Assembly (NCBI GenBank): GCA_039090855.1
Contig: CM077010.1
Coordinates: forward strand, 43,232,905-43,296,904
Direction: 5' to 3'
Origin: Macrothele yani
Lineage: Eukaryota > Arthropoda > Arachnida > Araneae > Macrothelidae
DNA length: 64,000 nucleotides
Shown: in pieces, positions 41,947 to 53,960 of the stretch
How the letters are laid out: each line of letters begins with the position of its first letter
Numbering within the stretch: the stretch's first letter is position 1
The notes under the pieces: model-generated
Told to the model about the DNA's origin: nothing
Database searches by the model: none
What the model saw: the letters and a program-made list of their open reading frames with translations, nothing else
Made by a program: the position numbers and the translations under genes

Positions 41947-43398
41947 CTGCGAGCCGTGGGTGGGCCTATCATCACCTTATAGCTACAGGCCCGCCCACCC
42001 AATACCAGAAGCTGGGTGACGTAGAAGAGGGTAGTCTGGTCATCCGTGGTGAGTGGTCCAGCTTGCTCGAAGATTACGGACAAATAATTAGATTGTGTTT
42101 GTGGTACGCAAAGAACTACACAAACATAATTATTTGTACAATGACAGTTTCTCTGAATACTTCTTGAAAATCAAATTTCAGGCAATTTATGCCAATAAGT
42201 ACTCGTATTTCTCCAGATAAAAAGAAATGTTTATATTCTGGATCCAGATATGTTTTTTAATATGCCGCTAATATATTTAATACAGATGTTGTAAGCTTTG
42301 ACAACGCAACTTTTTTAAAGCGTGCTCTGGAAGTCAAAAATTATAAACTTTATATTTGCTTACCAAAATGAAGTTGTACAAACACATAACTAGATGGTAC
42401 TAAAATTAGGAAAACTTGTTTCGTCATTAAAATGTCGTTATTGTACATTTAATAATGTAGCAATTGAGTAATTTTCTTAAAATCATATTTTATTTGATAC
42501 AATCAGTGGATCAAGCAGCAACTCACTGTATGTATTTTTAAAAAGTGTTTTATTGAGCCTTTGGTAATAAATTAAAAACACACAGGAAAAAATTAAGTTT
42601 TTCTACTTGACCTTTTTTATAATTTATGTGCAATTCATGTTCATTAATGTGAACATGAATTGCACATAAAGTGCTAGTTACTGTCTGATATGAAAATACA
42701 TTTTTATTAAATTATTATTTCATTACTCAATATTTCGTAGTCGTAAGCTCGAAATGACTGAAAAATCTGATTCCTTAAATTCGTCAATTTACATCTTTTG
42801 AAACGACGGCGGTACTTCGTAATGGGCTCTCAAACTAATCTTTCAAGTAAAAGAATGATTTGTTCACAAGTACAATAATGATTCGGTGAACTATGACAAC
42901 ACTATAATTTCAAGTGAACACAGTTTGTAATTTCGATTACAGGAAGAATTTATGACTTCCAGTGAAATGACAGCGATGCTTTCATTAAGTTGAATCTGCC
43001 TTGCTTACACTTTTACGTCGAAATTATTGCTACGCTGGATTTTACGCTGTAATTTACTTTTCTTCTGTATTTTAAAAGATTATAAAACAAAGTAGTAAAC
43101 TCTGCAGTTACTTAACAAATAATTACACAGAAGTCCTTATTCAAATGCAATGAAACTCTAAACACGTGATTTGTTTAGTTGGTGTACGTAAAGACTCGTT
43201 CAGTTAGCACATCGCCCTCCGCTCCAAGCATCTCCCTCTATGCGACTACGGACTACCCTTGTGACGTCACAATCCGGTGCGCGAGCCTGTAAGCTATAAG
43301 GGGGTGATGGCTGGCCACCCTGCTCTAGGATGTCACAGATAGATGACATAGAGTATAATACTGATATAAATTAGTGTGGGTACTTAAGCATTTTGACT
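41947..43398. other. About 1.45 kb AT-rich DNA
   Basis: It includes the hairpin at 42623 and a gtgacgtcac palindrome at 43261-43270, also seen at 29319-29328. I see no coding signal. Confidence 0.45.
42623..42670. repeat. Hairpin, 21-bp perfect arms
   Basis: The arm 42623-42643 is the exact reverse complement of 42650-42670, with a 6-nt spacer. It lies in AT-rich single-copy DNA with no transposon hallmark beside it. Confidence 0.93.
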
Positions 43399-44627
43399 TA
43401 TACTGAAGAGCAATTGAATTACAGACAGCTGGCGTTATGCAAATGTGGCGCTTTGGGTAGCCATGTAAACGGAAACGACATGACGTATGCAGCGATCCTA
43501 CAACATAAGGAGTGATACGATGGGAATCAGCAAGAGTTGGACGCAGTATGGGTAAGACAAAGGATCTAAGCGCATTTTATCGTGGGCAAAATGACGGAGC
43601 CCAACGATAGGGTTTTACTCCATCTCGAAAGTCGTGCAGGCACTGGGATTTTCACGAGCCACTGTGTCACGGGTGCACCGATAGTACATCGAATCCGGTA
43701 AAACCATCCCTGCAAGGGCTAACTGCCGTGGACAACAGCGTGTGGATGAGCGAGGTCATCGTCGGCTAGCTGGCATTGTAACAGCGGATAGACGGGCCAC
43801 AGTGAAAGAAATCACTCGGCAATTTAACGCTGGTGCACAAAAACGTGTAAACAGCCACACCATCCAGAACCATCTCCTCGCTATGGGATACAGAAGACAT
43901 CGTCCCACGAGGGTACCGCTGCTGACCGCACATCACAGGGTGCAAAGATTAACATGGGCGCGGGAATATCGCCACTGGACCCTAGACATGTGGAAAAATG
44001 TTGCCTGGACTGATGAGTCGCGATTCACGTTGGTACATGCCGATGGCAGGATACGAGTACGGCACAAACTACATGAAGCGATGGATCCTTCTTGCCAGCA
44101 GGGTACTTTTCAAGCTGGTGGGGGTGGCATTCTCGTCTGGAGACTGTTTACGTGGACTGAAATGGAACCCCTGGTACGTGTGACATCGTCCCTCACAGGT
44201 CAACGTTACCGGGATATCCTGGACGACCATTTGTTCCCTTTTGCGCGTCTTCAACATCCCACTGGGGACCTCATCCTGCAACAAGACGATGCGCCGTGCC
44301 ATCGCTCCCGAATTGTATCCGAATGGTTGAATGAATGACTCCACCAACGTCACCTTGCTTCCTTCGCCAGCTAGGTCACCTGACCTCAATCCCACCGAGC
44401 ACATCTGGGATGCCATCGAGAGAGAGATGTTCGAGGCTCTGAGCCTCCTCCATCAAATCTTCGTGAACTGTGGGAGCTTGTTCAGTGGTCGTGGATCCGT
44501 ATGGCTTCCCAACGCTTCCGGTGTCTTGTCGAGTCCATGCCGATACGAATCGCCGCCGTCATCAGGGCGGAAGGTGGTGCTACACGTTACTAGACGGGTA
44601 TCTGTAATTCAATTACTCTTCAGTGTA
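43399..44627 (+). mobile_element. Tc1-like transposon with both ends, 1.23 kb
   Basis: The left end tatactgaagagcaattgaa (43399) and right end ttcaattactcttcagtgta (ending 44627) are inverted repeats of about 26 bp, differing at two positions. Both carry the TA. The transposase lies between them in plus orientation. Confidence 0.92.
43548..44593 (+). pseudogene. Tc1-like transposase, frameshifted, catalytic motifs intact
   Basis: The ATG at 43548 opens MGKTKDLSAFYRGQ. After a frameshift near 43610 the helix-turn-helix reads SISKVVQALGFSRATVSRVH. The long frame from 43742 includes RLAGIVTADRRATVKEITRQ, NSHTIQNHLLAMGYRRHRPT, and AWTDESRFTLVHADGRIRVR (first acid). GGGGILVWRLFTWTEMEPLV and ILQQDDAPCHRSRIVSEWLN (second acid) follow. 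A frame change at about 44335 is caused by a small duplication around tgaatgaatgac. SPARSPDLNPTEHIWDAIER has the third acid, and AVIRAEGGATRY ends at the stop at 44591. Only a few disruptions separate this copy from an open frame. Confidence 0.92.
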
Positions 44628-47600
44628 TATTAAAGCGTCAACTTTGAGTGGGAAAACCATAAACTGAAATGCTTGTTGGGATCTCGCTGCAATTTTAGTT
44701 AGTAAATTAAAGTGTGTTTTGAGAAATAAATTTTTAATAAAACACACAACGCGATCTTTTGAACATTTCTTTAAGGGATTTGAAACGCAATTGAACTGAT
44801 TGCGAGAGTCAATGTCACTTTTCTGCTGTTGAAGTGTTTTATTTAATATGCGCGTGAAACTCCGCACGTATCTCCTTTTCCGATCGTTCGATTAGTTCTT
44901 CGTAATTATAAAGGTAATCAACTCGCGCCATTTAATCTTGCGCGGAAATTCATAAGTAATGTTTCAGCTGGTACCACGCTAACAAATTCAAGGAAACCCA
45001 TTTGATTTGTCCATCAGTTTAGTTGACAGTAATTAAGCGAGGCAGACAAAACCGCTTTTCACCAAGCTATAATTAAACAATCAGTTAAGGGGTATCCGCC
45101 AAAAGGCACGATGCGTGTCCGAAGTGGAATTGCCATTCGCGACCCCAACATTGTTGTTGCACGGCCCTGATTGTCATGTAATAGCTTTGTGACAGCAACA
45201 CCTGCCGAGAATCGAATAGCATTCTCCGTTTCGGTTCGCTACAATCGCGAGCGATGATTGATTGTGGGCCACATTAGAGAAACCTCCGTTGCACTGCCCT
45301 ATATCAGGAGGTCTGAACGCTACGAAGAAACGCTTCTAAACATCATGAGAACTCTGGACATCTGCTGTCACAAAGAAACATCTCAAGTTAACCTTTCGAT
45401 ATCTGTTGGCGATCAAGTTAGATTTTACGAATCTTGGTACAGACACAAGATCTTGTCATTTGTTCTTTTAACACGTCATGGCAGGGAAGTTCTCTGGCCA
45501 GGGGCAAATTGGTCCACCGGAACGCCGGGACACATTTCCCGGTGGACCTCTTCCATATATTTTGTCTCTTTCTTTCTTACTTTCTTAAAAAAATTCCAGT
45601 TCAGTTGTTCTAAACACACAACTGAACTATAACATTTTTTATAAACGAAATATACATGATGTAATTATAACAAGCGGGGGTGGGGTGGGGGGCATCTATT
45701 TGGAATTAGGGGAAAAAATCCCTTCCCCAGGCAACTGCTAGAATACCAACTACAATAGATGGGCCATGTGCGTTTGCGAACTTCTGGGTTCACTTAGTAG
45801 TTGAGGAACGAAAATGTATGTAACGTATGTTGCGGGAGGGCGGGGTGTGTACAAGATGTTCTATATATTCCTCAAGAAAGGGGGGTAGTTGATTTTACTC
45901 CCTTTGGTTGTAGGAGGCATTAGTGCTGTGCTTATAAGAGCTGAGTTTGGGTTACATTTTAAGAGCCCGAGCCCGAAGTATGTCAGCCCTAGACCACCCG
46001 AGCCCGCATTGTATATTGCAAAATAGAGCACTGGCCCGAACGAACCAGAAAACTACTATTAATCTGTTTAGGCATTAAAAAAATTCTGCTCTTCCAAACT
46101 TCCACTCCTTCCTCCCCGTGCAATTAACCGATGTCTTTCTCAACTGGGGAGTGAGGAAGGGATGTCTATCTATTCCTATAGTTTTTTTGGCCATTCATTT
46201 CATCCTGAAATGTTTCGAGGGGCCCGGCATCAGGAAAAATCGGGAGGCACAACAATCTACGTATGTTAACAGCATTGGGGTGGGGGCTGAACAGTGCTAA
46301 ATTTTTTCAATACTTTAGTTAAAGCAGTGAAAATGCTCACCCATGTTTGATAAAGTTGCAGAACAATGCTAGATAATGGTCATTACGGGATGTACTATCC
46401 ACTATATGACAACACAGAATTCAATGTGAAAGCTAATTATATCAAGAATTTATTTTGAAATAACTGTAAGATTATTTGCCGGGGTGCTCATATGCGATTC
46501 CTTTCCCCCGAAATGTTCTACCTACGCAGCCTACGCTCCTTGTGATAACTGACAAATGCTGCAGATGAAGACATGAAGTTGCAAAATGTTTTGTTTACGT
46601 TATTTAATAAGGTGTCTTTACAGTACATAACCGCAGCATAAAAGCACATTTTGTAATTGAAACACATACGGATATACATTTGATCACTAAATGAAGATTC
46701 TGTTCACCACGATATTTAAAAATTTGAAATTTCTAACTGTGATTATCCAAAATAGAAAAATTACAAAACTGCAGTACAAATAGAAAAGTTTACAGTGTAA
46801 AAGTTCTGCATGTTTTTTCCATTTATTTAAATTTAAAAACCATGTCTTATGCGAAAGGATTTGTGGTACAACTCCAACATAATTTTGGTAGTAGCAGTTC
46901 TCTCTCTCTCTTAAATATTTGCTGGAATTTCAGCCCACTGCGTTGAAAATTTAAGAACTGGAAGGTCAAAGGTATGAAAATCAAGATTATTTTACAATCT
47001 GTCGAACATAAAAAGGCTATATAAGCAATTTATTTTAAAATACGTTAATCTTCTTACTTTAGAGTTCTTAAGAGAAAATTTTAAACAAATATAAATATTG
47101 AGTGTGTCCAAAATTAGAAGCTGCTCCAGCGCAATTACATGCATAACTAACTAACTAACCTAGTGATTTAATCCTGGTTATTCGCTTTCTCCACGTCGAT
47201 TAAGTGAGTTTTCCACGATATTTAAATATCTTGAAATTTCTAACTATGGTTGTCCACAACAGAAACATTGCAGTACAATGTTTCTGCAGTAAATTCTTGG
47301 CATGGGCCGTGGGAAATGTTTCGGCAACACCCACTTCAATTTAAGGATGACGGGTGTATTTTTTAACCCCCCCCTCCTTTTCAGTATTATGATTGCCACT
47401 GTTTCCAGAGCAACTGTACTTTTTGTTTTGTTTTTGTTTCTTAAATAAAAAAAGTGATTTTCAGTTGTGATACAAGAGTACCGCAGAACTACGACTGAAA
47501 GGGCCCATTTGCAAAAATTTTCCCGAGCCCTTTTGCGACCGCCAATCCGCCCTTGTCTCTGGCCATACAGAAACTCAGATGATTGTACACAAATGTGAGA

Positions 47601-48053
47601 CGAATTATTCCGAAGGCGATTTTGACTAATGCACGAAATCGGTATCTTAAAATGTTTGTTACATTACATTTTCCCTTACTTTCAACTCTGTGAATCCTTT
47701 CTAGCTTTGACGAAAGCGGTACGATCTCTAACCATTTCATACAACGGTAACGCACCTGTGAGAGTTAAACAACAGAAACAAACTTTCCTAATCCAAACTT
47801 TCTTTTTTTTCGGCAGTCGGTCACGTGGTCAACCTTCAGTGTCCCAAATGCAGCATTTTCAGTGGCAGAATCCTCACCCCGTTGCCTTAGTGTTCTTTCT
47901 AGACATAAATAAGATCGAATTCTCTCCTTTCATTTTATTAGAAAGTTCCCCAGCCATAGAGACTTTCTGCAGGATCTTAAATAAGCACCTGCTGGACATA
48001 GAAAATAATACCACACTATGAAAGGATGCACAAAATAAGACGAAACTTCCCAC
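44628..48053. other. About 3.4 kb without recognisable genes
   Basis: A 124-codon frame at 45258-45632 matches nothing I know. A 10-bp stem (ggtccaccgg at 45511, ccggtggacc at 45539) occurs in it. A diverged duplication links about 46708-46790 to 47212-47290 (cacgatatttaaa, gaaatttctaact, gcagtacaa). G-rich runs at 45675-45695 are simple sequence. Confidence 0.45.
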
Positions 48054-48130
48054 CAGGGCCGATTCACTCACAGGAAACCAGGCGGCTGCTTAGGGCGCCA
48101 GAATTTAGAAGGCGCAAAGATTTAGAGCTC
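48054..48130. other. Possible hAT terminal region
   Basis: cagggccgattcactcacag followed by gcttagggcgccagaattta resembles the ends of ZMYM1-type hAT elements, which begin cagggccg and have a gggcgcc motif. A matching opposite end may lie near 54120-54165 (cctagggcgtctaacaccgg), where a fragment of such a transposase occurs. Confidence 0.4.
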
Positions 48131-48267
48131 ATAAAACTGTAAAAATGTTTGCGAAATTCACGAGATACTTCTTGTTATTTTGTTCGTGAATTAACGAAGC
48201 ATATTTCTGATACAACCTTCTCCATGACATGAAGGAAAGAATCGTGAATTTCTAGGATTTTTCGTAC

Positions 48268-48815
48268 GCCAGGAACACTCTGAATTTTCAAAAACCTTTC
48301 TTTAATATCTTTCTTACATTAACGTTAAATATTCAATTTTTAAAATGCGTTAACGGAAAATTCCGAATATTCAGAAACATTTCCTCAATTCCTTTCTTAT
48401 ATTGACGGTAAATTTCCGTTTTTAAGATCTGTTAACGGAAAATTCTGAATTTTCAGAAAACTTTTATGAATTCCTTTCTTATATTGACTGTAAATTTCCG
48501 TTTTAGAGCTACGCTAACGGAAAATTCTGAATTTTTAAACCCTTTTCCGCATTTTCTTTCTTGTAGTGACCGTAAATTTTTGTTATAGGATGTGTTAACG
48601 GAAAATTATGAATTTTTAGTAACATTTCCCTCAATTCCTTTCTTATATCGACGGTAAATTTACATTTTGAAGATGCGTTAACGGAAAACTCTGAACTTTC
48701 AGAAATCTTTCCTCAATTTCTTTCTTATATTAACGGAAAATTCTGAACTTTCAGAAACCTTTCCTCAATTTCTTTATTATAATAACGGAAAACTCCGTCC
48801 TCACTTTTTCCGTAT
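48268..48815. repeat. 83-bp minisatellite, five long and two short units
   Basis: gttaacggaaaattctgaat recurs at about 48346, 48429, 48511, 48594, 48677, 48733 and 48783. The first spacings are 82-83 bp; the last two are about 56 and 50 bp. Each long unit also has tttccgtttttaagatgcgt and cctcaattcctttcttatat. The short units lack the middle part. Confidence 0.88.
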
Positions 48816-49129
48816 TCATATGACGAAAACATTCTGGTAATAGATGAGATTCGGGGGAATACTTGAGGTTTGATTAACAGTTAAATTTCAATCATCTGCC
48901 AAAAGAACTGATTTTGAAGTTTTGTATCGAGATCAGATAATGTGGATAGCATATCGCATGAATTTTGGATATTGTGGCACAGGATATTTTTTCTCCTCTC
49001 CCCAATTTAATGCATCAGCTATTACATATTGTGTTACCGTAAGAAATCGGCTTCTTAAATTGGCAGAAAGCAAAGTGAAATGTTGTCCCGGATGTACGAA
49101 GTTTCCATGAAATTCAAACTGGGTGTAAA
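48816..49129. other. Unassigned DNA
   Basis: A short frame at 48922-49110 matches no family I recognise. Confidence 0.4.
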
Positions 49130-49471
49130 AAAGTGAAAAACCAAAGTTATGGTTTTTGAGAGAGGAACTGTTACCACTTAATATTATATAACTCTAAATG
49201 GCACAGTGATTGACCAGGTGAATGAGATTGTGTATTTAAAAATCATGTTTGACCGAAAGAACAAATTGGATGGTGAAATTAGTAGGTGAGCTAATACCTC
49301 ATCGAAAGACGTAGCGGCTTTGGGGGTGTTCACAGGAATGATGGGTTCTCAAGAGTGTCCCGCATGGCTGTGTATGAGAGTGTAATTGTTCCTACTCCGA
49401 TGGCAGCGAAACCTGGGTACTGCAGGAGAAACATAGCAGTCGTTTGTGTGCTGGAGAAATGCGTTACGTAC

Positions 49472-49506
<35 letters not shown>

Positions 49507-49859
49507 GCAAGACACGTTCTGATTGTGTAAGGAATGAAGATGCGTTGCAGTTGTGTAATGTGAAGCACAATGTTGTTAGCAAGGTGGAGACTAATATGCT
49601 TTGGTGGTTTGGCCATGTTGGAAGAATGAGTGATGAGATGCTTACCAAAAAGATCGTTTTAGCCCAAGAGGCAGGAAAGAAAGGCAGAGCAAGGCCAATG
49701 AAATCGTGGGAGGATCATATTCAGGGTTGTCTGCATGAGAAAAAGATTATGAGTATGAAGTGTAGCGGATTTTGTGTACGGCATGTGATGGATGTCAGTG
49801 AAACCCGAGTTGTATATCAAGATCGCAGTAAATGGAGTAGTTTGATACGGCAAGAGTAA
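49130..49859 (+). pseudogene. LINE reverse transcriptase C-terminal fragment, second family
   Basis: The plus strand reads KSKVMVFEREEGTV-like residues near 49140, then FNIMLNGTVIDQVNEIVYLK and RKNKLDGEISR. After frame changes come TRSDCVRNEDALQ, VETNMLWWFGHVGRMSDEML and TKKIVLAQEAGKKGRARPMK. HVMDVSETRVVYQDRSKWSS ends it. This is the region after motif C of a non-LTR reverse transcriptase, with the conserved WFGHV-RM and DR-KW-SL motifs. It differs clearly from the family at 29646. A T33 tract at 49473-49505 interrupts it. The catalytic domain is missing. Confidence 0.82.
49473..49505. repeat. T33 tract inside the LINE fragment
   Basis: Thirty-three T follow tacgtacg and replace a few codons of the LINE frame between the MRYVR and TRSDCVRNED segments. 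It could be an expanded short run or the poly(A) of a reverse-strand insertion whose body is lost. Confidence 0.95.
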
Positions 49860-49897
49860 GTAAAAATTATCTGGTAGTTTCTATTTCTTTGTGGAGT

Positions 49898-49958
49898 TAC
49901 ATACATATCACTAAGCTGTTCTCTGGATCTCAGAGAACAGCTTAGTGATATGTATGTA
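49898..49958. repeat. Hairpin, 28-bp perfect arms
   Basis: The arm 49898-49925 is the exact reverse complement of 49931-49958, with the 5-nt loop gatct. It lies 40 bp after the LINE stop. The right arm runs into a short tatg repeat. Confidence 0.95.
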
Positions 49959-51229
49959 TGTATGCATGTATGTGATTGTACGCTGTCTATGTATCAGTCT
50001 GTATAGTCCTTAAGACAAAAGCTATATAGCCATCAAGAGTAAATTTTATATTTAGAAGTTTTGGGAAATAATACTATAAAACACCACATTTCAACTTTTC
50101 TTAAAGATTATTGAAAGTCATCGCTATTTTAGAAGAATTTCAAGTTCCAAAGCATTCTGCTGCTTCCAAAATCACTTTGAAGAAAATACTTAATTTGTGA
50201 AAGATCCTCCAACAGAAAAAAAAATAAAACTTTTCCAAACGTACTCCAACAATTAATAAGGTCCAACAAAAAATAAAATGATTAAATCACTCACATTAAT
50301 GAAAAGAGAAATTCATCATCGCAAGATTAGTTTTACCTTAAACGTAAGTGCAATTCCCGAGACTTTCCGGCTCAGTTGCTATGACGCGTGGCTTGCTTAG
50401 GCCTAACCACATCGACCTGACTTCGGCCGCCTCTACCGACGCGAAGGGATCCTCATGCGTGAGGACTGAAAAATTCAGCATCTTCTATTTTGCGAAATTT
50501 CTGTTTAAATACGGAAAAACTCTAAACGGACTTTCTGAAATGAACGGAATTCTGACTACGCAAAATCTGTGAAAATACGGAAGTTAAACATAACGGGCAC
50601 TTTTAAAAATAGAAATTTCGTTAAAAGACGAACACTTACCGGCAACTTTGCTGCAGGTTATTTTCAGAAATTTTCCGTGAATGAACACCATTTATTTCCT
50701 ACAGTGACGATCGAATGAGTTATTGAATGAGAAAAAAATAAAAGCGATAAAGGCAGAGACAATTATTATTTCTGCAGTCCTTTCGGTATTAGATATAATT
50801 TACGAATTATTATTCTTTGAGTGTATGCCAGAAGAGGAAGACCTACGCTTTAGAGTGGGTAAATAAGCTTTCAGTAAATCCTACGACGACGTGAAAGAGT
50901 GCATCTGTCGAAAAACTGCGAAAAACAAGGCCCGTCTATATGGAGCAGGATACTTCTGAGAAAGGCGCAAAATCTTCAAAGGAAATGGATTCTGCATTAT
51001 CCGGCTTTCAAGGAAACATCAAGAATGTGCTCTTCTTCTCTTACAAGTAGGGTGAGTGCTCAATGCATAAATGTTGGCAACTATTACACTATTTTATAAC
51101 AAGTTCAAGCGTAATAGAGATTCCACCACCACGTCCATTCCGCTAGAACTCTTGTATTTTTTTCTTTTCTCTCCTTTTTTTACGCTTTCCAACCGTAGGC
51201 CGAAGAAGCGTATATGCTCCAGCTTTGTT
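49959..51229. other. Unassigned AT-rich DNA
   Basis: Short frames at 50348-50572 and 50899-51099 match nothing I know. No repeats stand out. Confidence 0.4.
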
Positions 51230-51835
51230 CGTCTGTCTGTCTGTCCGTCCGTCCGCACAATAACTCACGTAGAAATGTTTCGATTTCTATGAAACTTTAG
51301 TATGTGATAGGAGATCACCTGTGGACGAACCCTATTGAAAATGGGCGCAATGAGGTCAAAAGTCAGAACATAGGAACGGTATCCATTACATTGACCTTAT
51401 GCGTCATAACTTGTGTAAAAAGGCTTCTCATTTCAATGAAATGTTAGTATGTGGTAGGGGACCACCTGTGGACGAACCCTTTTGAAAATGGGCGGAATGG
51501 GGTCAAAGGTCAGGACATAGGAGCGGAATCCATTCCATTGCTGTTATGCGTCATAACTGACGTCAAAATGCTTCTATTGCGACAAAACTTTATCATGTTG
51601 TTCCGGAGGTATACTGAACCGGTTCTGTTGAATATCATCGAAATGGAGTCCAAAGTCCGGGCACAGAGGAGAGATTTATTCCGCAACCATTATCCTCATA
51701 ACTTGATTAAAAATGTTTCTATATTGTGACAAAGCTTTAGAATGTTGTTCCGGAATTATACTGAACCAATTCTGTTACATATCATCAAAATGGGGTCGAA
51801 GGTCAGGACACAGGAGCAAGATTTATGTTGGAAAG
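51230..51835. repeat. Degenerate tandem repeat of about 147 bp, four units
   Basis: After gtctgtctgtccgtccgtcc, units with cacctgtggacgaaccc (51316, 51464) or the related tgttccggaggtatactgaa (51598, about 51740) recur about every 145-148 bp. Each also has aatggggtcaaaggtcagga-like and ttatgcgtcataact-like segments. The four units form two pairs, each pair more alike within than between. Confidence 0.8.
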
Positions 51836-52283
51836 CGTATCATAATCAATGCATTGCATGATTAACTAACTTGTTTTTGATTTAATGCATCTTTCCTGAC
51901 AGTGGTAAGGTAAATCCCACGTGAAAATTTTCGAAGTAAGAAAAATGGGTAATGAAGTGGTCAAAACCACTGTTAAAATCTGATTTTTGAATGATGTTGC
52001 TTGAAGTGACGTAACAATAGTTAATTTCATTGTTACCCAACAATATATTTTACTAGACTATCGCCGAACATTATTTCATCACGTTATACATGAACCCAAC
52101 AAAATCTCATTGCAGTCTGCGTAAATTACGAGAAATAACCTGATGCTAAATGTGATAAAAGCCATTGCGAAACTTAATTTCTGTTGCCATAAAAACGATG
52201 CATCGTAGCGAAATTTAGTTTCCTCTCGACCTCCCTCAACCCGAGAGGGGTCACCTGCTGTTTATGAGAGCTTTAAAATGATG
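51836..52283. other. Unassigned AT-rich DNA
   Basis: Nothing recognisable lies between the tandem repeat and the mariner. Confidence 0.4.
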
Positions 52284-53567
52284 TATTAGTTGTACAAATA
52301 CGTTTTAAAGCGTTTTAAGACAACGCAACATGTAATTTCAGAGAAAAACAACAATACCTTTATAAATCAAAACATGCGCCGTCATTATCTATCACCTTCC
52401 GCCGTCGGTCGGGCAGCTGACGGATTCCAGCCATGAGCAATACTTCGTCGTGTCACACGATGAAGCCATCAAATCATTTTTGCACTTCGTCAGATGTCCG
52501 AAACTGTACAGAAGACAAGCCATGTTGCATCGATCGGAACAAATGATAGTTTGAAGGGGCTATGTCAGGACTATTACCCGGGCGCTCCTAAACTTCCCAG
52601 CCAAGCGTCAATAACGTGTCCTTGACCGATTTCGCGACGTGTGACCTAGCGTTGTCATGCAGTAATTTCACGGGACGCAATCTTTTGCCGGTGAATGGAC
52701 GTTTCCAACAGATTTCCTGGTTTAATCGCAGCAATTGTTGCTTGTAGCGATGAGCAGTAACAGTTTGACCCTGTTCCAATAGTTAATAATAGAGCAGAAC
52801 CTTCATATCCTACCAGATGCAAAGCAGAACTTTCTTGGAGTGTATATTGCGTTTCGGTGTCGAAGTCGTTGCTTCACCGGAGTCTACCTAGTGTATTTTG
52901 TATTCGGGATTGTTGTAACATTTCTACTTTTCATCATCCGTAACGAATTTCTACAGGAATGACTTTCTGTGTTGTTTATTCAACAGATTCAAACACTTCA
53001 TGACATGCTCATTCTTGTTCTTCTGGCTCAGGTCATGTGGCACCCATTTTCCTTCCTTCCTTCTGAATCTTTCCCATTGTGCGTAAACGATTGGAAATGG
53101 TTTGTTAAGTTACCTCCAGTTGTTCAGCTAGTTCTTTTTGCGTTTGAGACGAATCTTCATCCAGCAATGCTTGCAATTCCTCATGTTCAACCTTCTGCGG
53201 GGCGCCGCTACGTTCTCGATCGCTAACATCAGAATCAGCTGCTTTAAACCGTCTAAACCAAAACTCACTCGTGCTTTTCGACGCAATAATCTCCCCCAAA
53301 ACAGAACAGATCGATGCACATGCTTTTGTAGCACTTTTTCCTTGAAGAAATTCGTAACGAATGCAGTGTGGAATAAATGCAGTATCGCTTTCCGTCTTTC
53401 ACCTACCGATGTGCAATGGTCTTTGACTGTTGGGCAAACTTCTTTGTCACATTTTATACTCTGGACCAGATACGGTCACATGATAACAACGCGGGGAAAT
53501 GTCGGATATGTAAATCAGCGGTATACGTCACACAAAATCGCTTTAAAACTTATTTGTACACCTAACA
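52284..53567 (-). mobile_element. mariner-like element with both ends, 1.28 kb
   Basis: The left end tgtacaaatacgttttaaag (from about 52286) and the right end ctttaaaacttatttgtaca (53541-53560) are inverted repeats of about 30 bp with the extension ttag / ctaa. The size matches standard mariners. The transposase lies on the minus strand between them. Confidence 0.9.
52375..53410 (-). pseudogene. mariner transposase, stops and frameshifts, third acid lost
   Basis: On the minus strand GEIIASKSTSEFWFRRFKAA, DSDVSDRERSGAPQKVEHEE and LQALLDEDSSQTQKELAEQL (53105-53299) form the N-terminal domain. The first acid lies in VTDDEK near 52935. MEQGQTVTAHRYKQQLLRLN and VKLLHDNARSHVAKSVKDTL (second acid, about 52640) follow. 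After a stop, NSPDIAPSNYHLFRSMQHGL has N in place of the third D. The C-terminus IRQLPDRRRKVIDNDGAYFD ends near 52375. The GAP-linker and LLHDNA motifs place it in a different mariner lineage from the copies at 8066 and 28102. Confidence 0.88.
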
Positions 53568-53809
53568 TAACGTGTTGGGTGTAACCTGTTGGTATTCTAG
53601 ACCAAATGTTTCCAATCACCCTCACTAACACGCTTGTGATTCACCTTTTGTTTTATATTTTGATGTTAGATTTCAGCATGCGCATGCGCAGATGGACTGT
53701 CATAGCTACGTCGCATTTTATCGGTGCCTGAATCATTTCTTACGTTCGTATAAATCTGAATAATACTAATAAACGATAAATATTGTTTTCGAAAAACTGA
53801 ACGTAAAAC
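53568..53809. other. Unassigned DNA between mariner and hAT remnant
   Basis: No coding signal, terminal repeat or tandem repeat is visible. Confidence 0.35.
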
Positions 53810-53960
53810 TCTGTTTCTCTTTCGGTCTGTCTGGGATACAGAAAAGAGCTTTGATGGGTTGTCTACGTTATCGATGGAAAAAGAAATTGCCCGTGACATA
53901 GATTTGAAGACGCTTGTTGGTGATTTGGGGAACAATAAAGCGCGTCGAAGGAAATTTTAA
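53810..53960 (+). pseudogene. hAT (ZMYM1-like) transposase C-terminal remnant
   Basis: LSTLSMEKEIARDIDLKTLV followed by NNKARRRKF and a stop near 53959 matches the extreme C-terminus of ZMYM1-type hAT transposases (family: LSLLSIEKE-A--IDF---I--FA-KKARR). Only about 45 codons are recognisable. About 170 bp downstream, gcctagggcgtctaacaccg may be the element's right end. Confidence 0.65.

Noticed and set aside
43261..43270. gtgacgtcac as a CREB/ATF regulatory site, also at 29319 and 1679
   Set aside because: The palindrome is real, but no gene lies nearby and at least one occurrence is inside a mariner, so a promoter role is unsupported.
45258..45632. 124-codon plus-strand frame
   Set aside because: Longest unassigned frame in its region, but without recognisable domain, splice context or upstream signal. 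Its length is not remarkable for 64 kb of sequence read in six frames.
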